This document shows positions 6,263 through 12,932 of a DNA stretch of 14,129 nt, piece by piece. How positions within the stretch are numbered: the stretch's first letter is position 1; every line of letters starts with the position of its first letter. This DNA comes from Proteobacteria bacterium UBA6908 (GTDB taxonomy: Bacteria > Pseudomonadota > Gammaproteobacteria > Acidiferrobacterales > UBA6901): NCBI GenBank assembly GCA_002451085.1, contig DKBE01000042.1:5478-19606 (forward strand), written 5' to 3'. The position numbers and the translations under genes are program-made. Under the pieces are notes generated by a model. It did no database searches and was not told the origin of the DNA. It saw only the letters and a list, made by a program, of their open reading frames with translations.

Positions 6263-8298
6263 CAGAACTCTCGTCGTGCCGTGAACCGGATCACCGTCCG
6301 GTTGCGCTCGAATGTGCCCTGTTCTTCACGGGAGTATTGGCCTTCGCCACGCACCAGTAGCTGGCGGAACCGCCACTCCAGACCAAGTGTGTCACGCACA
6401 ATGACTCGTCGCAGCGTACCGCCGACGTCCTCCTCATAGTTGATTTCAGCCGTCAGGCTGGTGTAGGCCCAGGGATTGGCGCGCAACTGCAGCGCCCAAC
6501 CGGTCAGATCCACGTCTTCGGGCGAGTTCGCGTATTCCACGAACAGTCGCCGCGCCGACAAGCGTGGACTGGTGCGGGCCCACACCGGTAACTGCAAATA
6601 GACATCGTAGCTCTGCCGTTCGTAAGGCGAGATTTCCTCGTTCTGGTGTTCGAAATAGGCCTCGCCGCCTACAGTCATGCCGCTCAGGAGTGGCAGATCG
6701 ACCCGCAGGCCGTACAAGGTGTTTTGCGATGAATTGAGTGGCAGCGTGGGTGCACCCGAGGTTAGCCGGTAACTGGAATCATGGTAACGGATATAGACGG
6801 TGTAATAACGGTGCAAAGTCAGGCTTGCCTGGTAACTCTGATCAAGAAGGTTGTAGCCAGCCGTGCCACCTGTCTGGTAGGCATAATCCACCAGCACTTC
6901 CTGTCCGTCGAGAATATTGCCGGTAGCAAGCCGCTGGATCTGGGTTCTGGATCCAATCACGATTATGCGAAAATCGGCAACGGTACATCCCGGAGGCAGC
7001 GGTAGCACATCCGGGCAGTATTCCTGGGTGCGCGAGAGATTAAAAACACGGATGGTCGTGATATCAATGAATTCCTGTACCAGCGTCACGGGTATGCTGT
7101 CGACCAGCGTAATACGCTCGCCGATCACGTTGATTAGTGCCGCGGCCGCCTGCCGATCCTTCTGGTCATAAATGGCCCCGGCACTCAGGCGTAGCACGGC
7201 GTTATTGAACGGCTGTGTGAAATTTGCCTGCAGCCCGGTGCCGTAGGAACTCAAGCTGAGTCCGGTAGTCCGGTTATCCTCGCCGTGCACATCGGCCGTG
7301 ACTGACAGGCGGTCGCTCTTTCGATGGGTCAATCCGGCTCGTGCCGACTGGTTTGTCGTATCGATGGCATCCTCTTTGCTCTTGTACAGGTTGTAGTTGT
7401 AGAACGACATCCAGGTATCCGAGTGCTGCCAACGCAGATCCGGCGAGAACCGAAAATCATTGCGATCCAGCAGAAATCCCGGGCGCTCGAACGATAATGA
7501 ATTCATGCCGATCAGCTGGGTATAGGTCAGCTCATGATTCGAGCCAAGCAGGAAGCGTCCGTTAAAATTGGCGGTGCGCGACTCGACCTGGGTCGGACTG
7601 ATCGGCAATGCCGGATTCCCGCTGGTTGTTTGCAGACGATTCACCTGATAGAACAACTGTCCGTAACTGTCCGGACCAAAATTCGTCGACAAGCTCGCGG
7701 AGGCCTGCTCATTTTCGTCATCGACCTTATAGGTTGTGCTCTGACCCTCGGAACGCAGACGGAAAACCTCGGTGGTCAGGAGCACCGGTGACAGCGGCTC
7801 ATGCACAGAGAACGTTGCCCCGGTCTTCGTGTTGGTTTGGATGAAACTCTGGGTCAGGCTGGTCGACACCGTGGGGTTGAGGTGTTCGTAGTAGATCGCG
7901 AAAGGAGTCGACTTTTGCTCGAAAAAACTCAGGCGTCCGGCCAGATTGTAGAGATCGCTGGTTTCGCGATTGATCGCGCCGGCCGACTCGTATCGATCCT
8001 GCACGAACAGCGGTCCGGCACCCAGATCCATTTTGAGGAAATTGGGGTGATAGAAATAGCTATGCGTGTTGAGAAATATTTCTTCCTGCAGTTTTGCTAT
8101 CGCCAGCGTGGAGGACGCGCCGCCAACAGACTGTCGCTCCGCGTCTGAAAGGTAGTCGATCGCCGCATAACCTTCGAAACTGGTGAGGCGAAATGGAGCA
8201 ATATCTTCCGCCAGACAGACACCCGACAGGACGAACGCCAGCACAGCCGCACCCGCGACCCTGCCGCAATTCCTCGCCTGCCGGCAGTACACGCTCAT
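6262..8298 (-). CDS. Outer-membrane beta-barrel protein of the cytochrome conduit
   Basis: A 678-residue exported protein. ATG 8298 is preferred over an upstream TTG at 8364 because it has a GGGAGG ribosome-binding site and gives a clean signal peptide ending VCLA before EDIAP. The mature protein is a long series of amphipathic strands with alternating polar and hydrophobic residues, aromatic girdles (FYNYNLYKS, SYDVYLQLPVWAR) and the C-terminal signal of barrel proteins (TVIRFTARREF, terminal Phe). There are no haem motifs. Roughly residues 388-475 differ in character, with two cysteines (428, 438) and IQRL...GQEVLVDYAY, and look like a small inserted beta domain. Standing between two NHL lipoproteins and next to multiheme cytochromes, it is most likely the pore or sheath through which electrons, or the tetraheme subunits, cross the outer membrane. 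It cannot be assigned to a named porin family. Confidence 0.8.
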   Translation of the reverse strand: MSVYCRQARNCGRVAGAAVLAFVLSGVCLAEDIAPFRLTSFEGYAAIDYLSDAERQSVGGASSTLAIAKLQEEIFLNTHSYFYHPNFLKMDLGAGPLFVQDRYESAGAINRETSDLYNLAGRLSFFEQKSTPFAIYYEHLNPTVSTSLTQSFIQTNTKTGATFSVHEPLSPVLLTTEVFRLRSEGQSTTYKVDDENEQASASLSTNFGPDSYGQLFYQVNRLQTTSGNPALPISPTQVESRTANFNGRFLLGSNHELTYTQLIGMNSLSFERPGFLLDRNDFRFSPDLRWQHSDTWMSFYNYNLYKSKEDAIDTTNQSARAGLTHRKSDRLSVTADVHGEDNRTTGLSLSSYGTGLQANFTQPFNNAVLRLSAGAIYDQKDRQAAAALINVIGERITLVDSIPVTLVQEFIDITTIRVFNLSRTQEYCPDVLPLPPGCTVADFRIIVIGSRTQIQRLATGNILDGQEVLVDYAYQTGGTAGYNLLDQSYQASLTLHRYYTVYIRYHDSSYRLTSGAPTLPLNSSQNTLYGLRVDLPLLSGMTVGGEAYFEHQNEEISPYERQSYDVYLQLPVWARTSPRLSARRLFVEYANSPEDVDLTGWALQLRANPWAYTSLTAEINYEEDVGGTLRRVIVRDTLGLEWRFRQLLVRGEGQYSREEQGTFERNRTVIRFTARREF

Positions 8299-8406
8299 GT
8301 CCCGCTGTCCTCCCGCTTCGCAGATTGTTTTCAGCCCACCGGTGACGTCCACGGTCGCCACCAATACGCCCGGCTCTCGCGGCCGGCGCTGCCCGGACCC
8401 ACTGCC

Positions 8407-9573
8407 TCAATGCGCACCCTCCGGTGCGGTCGCGTCTGCGCCGTAGTCCATCCCCTCCATCCGCCCGAAGCCATAGGCATTAACCTTGCTGGCACCGTAC
8501 TGGCTGGCCACGAGGATCACGTACTCAATCTTGAACCCGGATTCGGCATACGGCTGGAAGTACTGGACGTTGTCGTAGTCGATGGCCACCTGCGTTGGCA
8601 GGTTGATGTTTTCAGGATCATCTCCCGCATTGCCGAAAAACAGCAGTAACTTGCCCTCGGGAGACAGCACCTGGATGTTCTGAAAAGCCGCATCAACGGC
8701 GTACAGTCGTCCTTCCCGATCAAGTGCCACTCCCTTCGGGCGGGCAAACTGACCGAAGCCGATCCCGATCGCACCGAAGTTTCGAACGAACTTACCGTCG
8801 AGCGTAAATTTCGTGATGCGATAGTTGCCGGTATCTGTCACGTACAGATGCTGGTCGGGCCCGATCGCGAGGTTGGTCGGGAACACAAACTCGCCTTCGT
8901 TCGATCCCGGCTTGCCAATTTTCAGCAACGTCTTGCCGGTTGCCTTGTCGAGCACCTGGACCTGCTGATTTTTGAGGTCGGTGACATAGAGGCGATCACC
9001 CAAAACCGCCGTATCCACGGGTTTGAAATCACCGATAGCGCCGTAGGCGCGTACATAGCGGTCGTGCCTGTCGAACACCACAATCTGGTCGCGACCCGTA
9101 TCGGTAACGTACTTGTTGCCGTCCGCATCGATGGTGATATTGATGGGCTTTGTCAGCTTGCCGCCACCGGAACCCTGTACGAATTCAAAGCGCCGCCGTT
9201 GCAGATCGAACACGGCATAACCGCCGCCACGGGTGTCGATGACGTAGATCCGCCCGGCATGAATGGCCACGCCGTAGGGTTTCTTGATGGCCTCGATCAC
9301 GCCCGTATCCTTGCCAAGGATGAAATCGAGCCACGCGCTGCGCGCCGGATTAATGTCGTCCGGACCGGAAAAAGTGGTCAGGTACTGGATGCGCGGCGGA
9401 TTGGGCAACGGCGGGTAGAACACCGCAGCACGCGCGACTTTCTTTTCAGTTGTCGTGGTGCAGCCGACCATGCCAATGACACCGGTCAGCAGTACGAGGC
9501 AAAGAAGCAGGTTGCCGAGGACTGTACGGAGTGGATTGGGTGAAGGTCGGGATATGGGTGACAGTGCGATCAT
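8407..9573 (-). CDS. NHL-repeat beta-propeller lipoprotein (first copy)
   Basis: A 388-residue lipoprotein from ATG 9573; a longer frame exists only from a TTG at 9594. The signal segment ends IGMVGC, with the lipidated Cys at residue 38, followed by TTTTEKK. Then come the shared PPRIQYLTTFSGPDD motif and about six NHL blades (IYVIDTRGG, KYVTDTGRDQIVVFD, LYVTDLKNQQVQVLD, LYVTDTGNYRITKF, LYAVDAAFQNIQV). Unlike its paralogue at 5207-6262 it carries a C-terminal extension of about 50 residues after the propeller (from YFQPYAESGF to the end), rich in Tyr and Gly. It lies between the tetraheme gene and the beta-barrel gene on the same strand. The likely role is a periplasmic or surface scaffold on the outer membrane for the cytochrome complex; the function is inferred from context. 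Confidence 0.85.
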   Translation of the reverse strand: MIALSPISRPSPNPLRTVLGNLLLCLVLLTGVIGMVGCTTTTEKKVARAAVFYPPLPNPPRIQYLTTFSGPDDINPARSAWLDFILGKDTGVIEAIKKPYGVAIHAGRIYVIDTRGGGYAVFDLQRRRFEFVQGSGGGKLTKPINITIDADGNKYVTDTGRDQIVVFDRHDRYVRAYGAIGDFKPVDTAVLGDRLYVTDLKNQQVQVLDKATGKTLLKIGKPGSNEGEFVFPTNLAIGPDQHLYVTDTGNYRITKFTLDGKFVRNFGAIGIGFGQFARPKGVALDREGRLYAVDAAFQNIQVLSPEGKLLLFFGNAGDDPENINLPTQVAIDYDNVQYFQPYAESGFKIEYVILVASQYGASKVNAYGFGRMEGMDYGADATAPEGAH

Positions 9574-9622
9574 GGTTATTTGCCGACCCGGCAAGGATCC
9601 GAGCCAAGTCTATTTATTTTAT

Positions 9623-9649
9623 CCTCTGGCACGCAAACAAACCCAGAGG
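9623..9649 (-). promoter_or_regulatory. Stem-loop in the NHL lipoprotein leader
   Basis: A perfect 7-bp inverted repeat (9623-9629 with 9643-9649) around a 13-base loop, followed in the transcription direction by AT-rich sequence but no T-run. It may be a processing or mRNA-stability structure between the tetraheme gene and the rest of the operon. Confidence 0.35.
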
Positions 9650-9676
9650 CGGCGTACCGGTCGCATCGCCTGGACA

Positions 9677-9726
9677 CCACCGCCTCTCTTTGAGGGTAAC
9701 TCGCTAACCCTTTTCGGAGGCGGTGG
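9677..9726 (-). promoter_or_regulatory. Strong hairpin just after the tetraheme cytochrome gene
   Basis: A perfect 10-bp GC-rich inverted repeat (9677-9686 with 9717-9726) lies 21 bases past the tetraheme stop codon. The 30-base loop holds a further 4-bp stem (9694-9697 with 9707-9710). No T-run follows on the minus strand, so it is not a standard intrinsic terminator. A structure here could protect the 3' end of an abundant tetraheme message or thin transcription into the downstream genes. Confidence 0.5.
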
Positions 9727-9747
9727 CTCAGCACTACCCTGCGATAA

Positions 9748-10434
9748 TTACTTGTTGTGGCAAGTGATGCAAATGGCGCTACCGGCCTTGGTCACGCGCA
9801 GCAGTGGGTCACCCCCACCGGTACCGTTGTTGGCCGTAAAGGTGTTATGCACATCATGGCAGGATGCGCATTCCAGCTTTCCGTTGAACAACATCAGATT
9901 GGCGACCGTGCCGGACTTGGAGCGGTCTCCGCCCGAACCGATGGTCACGTTGCGGGTCCCTGGATCAAACAGCGCGCCGTCCGCCGTGGCCAGTGCGGCA
10001 TTGTAGGTGAATCCGATCGGATGGTCGTTGGCCAGACTGCCCTGCGCGGCGGCACCTACGGCTTTAGAGCCGGTCATGAAGTCAGAGCCGGTCGCACCGC
10101 CGAAACTATCGATTGCAACCGTGCCATCGTGACACGACAAACACAGCTTGGATACGCCGGTTGGTTGTGCCAGTGGCCCCCCATTCAGCGTACTGCTGCT
10201 ATACAACGTATAGGTGGCCGACGTCACGGCATGGTTCCAGAGTGGCGCATCGGTCACGCTGGTGTTGCCGCCGTGCGGGGTATGACAAGCAACGCAGATC
10301 TGACCGCCCGTATAGGCTCTACCTGAAAAGTCATGCGCTGAACCGGTAATCACACCAGCCCATGAACTGACCCCAAACAACGAGGCCACGACTGCACCAC
10401 TGACTGTAAGAATTTTTCTGGTGATTGTTCTCAT
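9748..10434 (-). CDS. Tetraheme cytochrome c, OmcE-like nanowire subunit candidate
   Basis: A 228-residue secreted protein from ATG 10434, which has a near-perfect AGAGGAG ribosome-binding site; a longer frame to 10473 is not needed. The signal peptide ends SSWA. Four CXXCH motifs lie at residues 47, 98, 189 and 222, the last almost at the C-terminus (CHNK). Non-motif histidines are 34, 54, 68, 138 and 196. Four of these (34, 54, 138, 196) recur in the N-terminal domain of the dodecaheme protein, just enough for four bis-His haems. The spacing, the CHTPH...PLWN...CLSCHDGT...NDHPI...CASCHDVH...CHNK signature and the mature size of about 200 residues fit the OmcE family, whose Geobacter member polymerises into extracellular filaments (established knowledge). 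Being first in its operon, with an own strong ribosome-binding site and a 3' hairpin, fits an abundant structural subunit. Filament formation here is inferred. Confidence 0.82.
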   Translation of the reverse strand: MRTITRKILTVSGAVVASLFGVSSWAGVITGSAHDFSGRAYTGGQICVACHTPHGGNTSVTDAPLWNHAVTSATYTLYSSSTLNGGPLAQPTGVSKLCLSCHDGTVAIDSFGGATGSDFMTGSKAVGAAAQGSLANDHPIGFTYNAALATADGALFDPGTRNVTIGSGGDRSKSGTVANLMLFNGKLECASCHDVHNTFTANNGTGGGDPLLRVTKAGSAICITCHNK

Positions 10435-10505
10435 GTGAAATCTCCTCTTTGATGTGCTGTCCTGCCTTATCATTTTGCTGCCCGCATACTTAACTCCGCG
10501 CTGTA

Positions 10506-10511
10506 CTTATG
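10506..10511 (-). promoter_or_regulatory. Candidate -10 element of the tetraheme operon
   Basis: The minus strand reads CATAAG, four of six matches to TATAAT, centred 33 bp from the centre of the FNR-like box. This is within one base of class II spacing and predicts a start near 10500 with a leader of about 65 bases. Spacing-based inference. Confidence 0.4.
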
Positions 10512-10534
10512 ACATGAATGCAGGGCATGAAACA

Positions 10535-10548
10535 TTGATGCGAGTCAA
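10535..10548 (-). promoter_or_regulatory. FNR/CRP-family operator-like palindrome upstream of the tetraheme gene
   Basis: The + strand reads TTGATGCGAGTCAA, one mismatch from TTGAT-N4-ATCAA. Its centre is about 107 bp upstream of the tetraheme start codon, nearly the same distance as the box before the octaheme gene (about 100 bp), and a candidate -10 follows at class II spacing. The repeated arrangement makes a chance match less likely for either site. Confidence 0.6.
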
Positions 10549-10758
10549 CTTAACGATGTCCTCTACACTATCTCGCAATTGGTTCCGAGAAGTTCGAAGA
10601 ATATATTTATGCATGGATGTAAAACTTTTTTAGTTCATGCCTGACCAATACAGTCAGCATCGAGTGTCGTTTAATAAATCAGTTGTTTAGTAACAGCCGA
10701 CACAACAAGGAGTGGGCATTACTGACCAGCGCGGTCAAGGATTCTTTTCGCGGCCCGA

Positions 10759-11373
10759 TCAGAATCGGTGGAGGAAACGGTAATAACCGAACTTCTGCTG
10801 CTTGCCAGACGGCGTGTCATGCAGTTCGCCTTTCTCCTCGATCAGCTCGAAACCGGTTCCCAGCTCGGCACTCAGTTTGGCGGCATCGTACTGCACGATA
10901 TCGAGATTGCTGCACTGGAGCGGACCGCCGATCGCGAACGCGGCGATCACGAGCTGCCCGCCGATCTGGAGTCCGTGTTGCAGCGCCGCAATATACTGGC
11001 GACGGTCGTTGGGTTCGGTGAGAAAGTGAAACACCGCGCGGTCGTGCCACACCCTGAATGGTCGCGGCGGCTCAAATGTCGTGACATCGGCCTCGAGCCA
11101 TTCGACCCGGTCGGCTCGCGCCCCCAGGCGCTTTCTGGCATGGGCCAGGGCCTGACCGGAAATATCGAGCACACTGAGATGTGTGTAACCGGCATCCAGC
11201 AACCGATCGACCAGCACGGAGGCACCGCCGCCGACGTCAATGACTGGTGCGTCCCTGTCCACGCCAGTGGCCCGGATCAACTCCAGCGACAGGCGCGGCT
11301 CGGTCTGGTACCAGCTGACTTCGAGCGGCGATTTATTCGTGTAAACGTTTTCCCAGTGCTGTTTTCGGTCCAT
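10759..11373 (-). CDS. Class I SAM-dependent methyltransferase
   Basis: A 204-residue cytosolic protein with the Rossmann-type methyltransferase fold. Motif I is VIDVGGGAS (about residues 44-52), followed by the acidic end of strand 2 (LSVLDIS), LEADVTTF as motif III and HDRAVFHFL as motif IV. The N-terminus HWENVYTNKSPLEVSWYQ is typical of a group usually annotated only as class I methyltransferase; the substrate is not known to me. It starts 29 bp after the cupredoxin-like gene stop with an AGGAA ribosome-binding site. Nothing in it points to the cytochrome modules, and it is probably just the neighbour upstream of their promoter region. Confidence 0.85.
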   Translation of the reverse strand: MDRKQHWENVYTNKSPLEVSWYQTEPRLSLELIRATGVDRDAPVIDVGGGASVLVDRLLDAGYTHLSVLDISGQALAHARKRLGARADRVEWLEADVTTFEPPRPFRVWHDRAVFHFLTEPNDRRQYIAALQHGLQIGGQLVIAAFAIGGPLQCSNLDIVQYDAAKLSAELGTGFELIEEKGELHDTPSGKQQKFGYYRFLHRF

Positions 11374-11402
11374 CCGGGAGGTTCCTGAGTTTCATTGACA
11401 GA

Positions 11403-11762
11403 CTAAGCCTTTACCACCAGCGTACCGCGGTACATCTGCATCTGGCAGGTGAAGGCGTATTCGCCGGCGGTCTTCGGGGTCACAGTCAGCTCCACCGGCT
11501 GGCCCACAGGCAGGTCAGCGGCAATGCCGAGCTCGTCGAACAGCACCTTCTCGGCACACGGGCTCGGATCCTTGCGCAGGAAACGCAGTTTCACCGCCTG
11601 GCCGGCCGGCACCTCGATGCGTGCCGGGGTATACACGCCACCATCCACCAACACGTCAATGACATCGCTGGTGGCGCGCTGGGCCCTGGGCGTCGACATC
11701 CAGAACCACCAGACGATCAACCCGATGATGACCAGCCCGGCCAGATTGACGAAGAGTGTCAT
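11403..11762 (-). CDS. Membrane-anchored cupredoxin-like protein
   Basis: A 119-residue protein from ATG 11762; the frame is open further upstream but that part lies inside the mutarotase gene. An N-terminal helix (residues 5-22) anchors it, and the rest is a cupredoxin-like beta domain facing the periplasm, with DVLVDGGVYTPARIEVPAGQ, then SPCAEKV, then YAFTCQMQMYRGTLVV. Candidate copper ligands are Cys69, Cys106 and Met108/110; no histidine is present. This matches the family usually annotated as cupredoxin domain-containing protein, where a C...C-M-M set replaces the classical His-Cys-His-Met site. It begins 22 bp after the mutarotase stop. Likely role: copper binding or electron transfer at the membrane; a link to the haem modules is not shown. 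Confidence 0.75.
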   Translation of the reverse strand: MTLFVNLAGLVIIGLIVWWFWMSTPRAQRATSDVIDVLVDGGVYTPARIEVPAGQAVKLRFLRKDPSPCAEKVLFDELGIAADLPVGQPVELTVTPKTAGEYAFTCQMQMYRGTLVVKA

Positions 11763-11784
11763 GGGTCTGCTTCGGCTCCCCGCC

Positions 11785-12699
11785 TTAGTCCAGCGGCTCG
11801 ATGCTATAGCGCACCCACAGACGATGCTCGCCGCCGGCCGGGATCTGCACCACGTCGTCGGCGGCATTGGTGCTTTCGACACAAACCATATTCAGGTATC
11901 CGTCCGGCCCGAAATCACCCATCTTGGCCGCCTTCTCGATCCATGGGTTCCACACCACACTCGAGCGGCTACCGCGCTTGGATACGCGGATGCGGCGCTG
12001 GTAACCGGGGTCGTCGATCAGCACGTCGGCCACCGAATCGAGATAGATGCGGTCGACCTCCTCGCCGATGGCCACCGGTCCTACCTGCTGTTTCTTTTTT
12101 CCACCATCGACCTTGTCGAGATACGGGCAGCTTCCGAGGCCGTGAATGCGGCAGTCGCGGATATCGCTGACCTCGAAATAGGTATGAAAGGCGTCGCCAA
12201 GCGTGAACGGCGCACTGCCGGTATTGCGGGTGACGAGCGCAATTTCCAGGGCCTTGCCGACGGTCACCACATTCAGCGCCTCGCTGGCCTGCGGCCACTG
12301 CGCGCGCGTGGCCTCATCCTGCACAATGCGAAAAGTGAGGCGCGTGGCGCCATCGCGCAGCGCTTCGGTGCTCACCACTTCCCACTGCACGGTGCGGGCA
12401 AAGCCATGTCCCGGGAACTTGGCTTCGGTCGCATGCGCGCCAAACCACGGCCAGCACACCGGCACCCCGCCGCGGATCGACTTGCCCGGCGCGAACTTGG
12501 CGAACTTGGACAACCAGATCACCGGACGCTGCTTGCGCGGCGCCCAGGTCATGACGTGCGCGCCCTGCAGGGCGATGGTCGCGGTCGCCAGGCTGTTGCC
12601 AACCATGGCGACCACCAAACCGCCCGGGCCCTCGCGGAACGACACGTGGCCGGGGATGGCAAACTGCGCATTCAGCGCCGGCAAATCTGCTGTACTCAT
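11785..12699 (-). CDS. yeaD: D-hexose-6-phosphate mutarotase (YeaD family)
   Basis: A 304-residue cytosolic enzyme of the aldose-1-epimerase superfamily, which interconverts the alpha and beta anomers of glucose-6-phosphate and related sugars. Family signatures in order are IRGGVPVCWPWFG (75-87), HGFAR (98-102), DAFHTYF with the catalytic-type His172, VVWNPW (248-253) and MVCVES with Glu275 as the likely general base. Length and order agree with YeaD. It is the first of three minus-strand genes (mutarotase, cupredoxin-like, methyltransferase). Its start is clear, from ATG 12699. The family assignment is confident; the exact sugar is not readable. Confidence 0.92.
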   Translation of the reverse strand: MSTADLPALNAQFAIPGHVSFREGPGGLVVAMVGNSLATATIALQGAHVMTWAPRKQRPVIWLSKFAKFAPGKSIRGGVPVCWPWFGAHATEAKFPGHGFARTVQWEVVSTEALRDGATRLTFRIVQDEATRAQWPQASEALNVVTVGKALEIALVTRNTGSAPFTLGDAFHTYFEVSDIRDCRIHGLGSCPYLDKVDGGKKKQQVGPVAIGEEVDRIYLDSVADVLIDDPGYQRRIRVSKRGSRSSVVWNPWIEKAAKMGDFGPDGYLNMVCVESTNAADDVVQIPAGGEHRLWVRYSIEPLD

Positions 12700-12932
12700 G
12701 AATTCTCCAGGTGTAATTGATGGAACACGTCGCTAATGTAATAGCTCGATGGCTCGCGCTGTCTACGTTAAACCGGACGGTACCAAACCGCCAGTTCACA
12801 ATCTTCCTGGATCTGGAAAGGTCGCCCACCCCGTGACCTGAGGCCGCCCCTAATATTAACGAAATACGGCAAGGTCCACAGCTTCGCCGAGCCTGGAATC
12901 AGCCCTTATGCAATTTGCCCGAGAAAGGGATA
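12700..12932. other. Divergent intergenic region between yeaD and mlaE
   Basis: A 233-bp region between genes pointing away from each other, so it must hold both promoters. AT-rich patches near 12851-12865 are the best place for a -10 of the mlaE operon, but no pair of hexamers with correct spacing stood out. No gene or RNA was recognised. Confidence 0.5.

Larger units (their letters stand above)
10435..10758. other. Intergenic region of 324 bp with the promoter of the tetraheme operon
   Basis: There is no credible gene here. The part near the tetraheme gene holds its ribosome-binding site, a candidate -10 and an FNR-like box. The rest (about 10550-10700) is clearly more AT-rich than its surroundings, with runs such as ATATATTTAT and ACTTTTTT, and may hold further upstream activator sites. 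A 5-bp inverted repeat (10641-10645 with 10653-10657) is too weak to name. No clear terminator for the methyltransferase gene was found. Confidence 0.6.

Noticed and set aside
8299..8364. Longer N-terminus of the beta-barrel protein from a TTG codon
   Set aside because: It would put 22 non-hydrophobic residues before a complete signal peptide; ATG 8298 has a good ribosome-binding site.
1171..10434. Reading the cluster as an iron-oxidation system (electrons inward, Cyc2 or MtoAB type)
   Set aside because: There is no Cyc2-like fused porin and no MtrA/MtoA-type decaheme, and the FNR-like boxes favour oxygen-limited use. The direction cannot be excluded from sequence alone.
10435..10473. Longer N-terminus of the tetraheme protein
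   Set aside because: The extension runs through the AGAGGAG ribosome-binding site of ATG 10434 and hides the signal peptide start.
10641..10657. Small inverted repeat in the tetraheme upstream region as a terminator or operator
   Set aside because: Only five base pairs, no T-run, and no match to a known operator.
11449..12720. Plus-strand open frame of 423 codons
   Set aside because: Antisense to the mutarotase and cupredoxin-like genes, both well supported by family motifs. Frame length alone is expected in GC-rich DNA.
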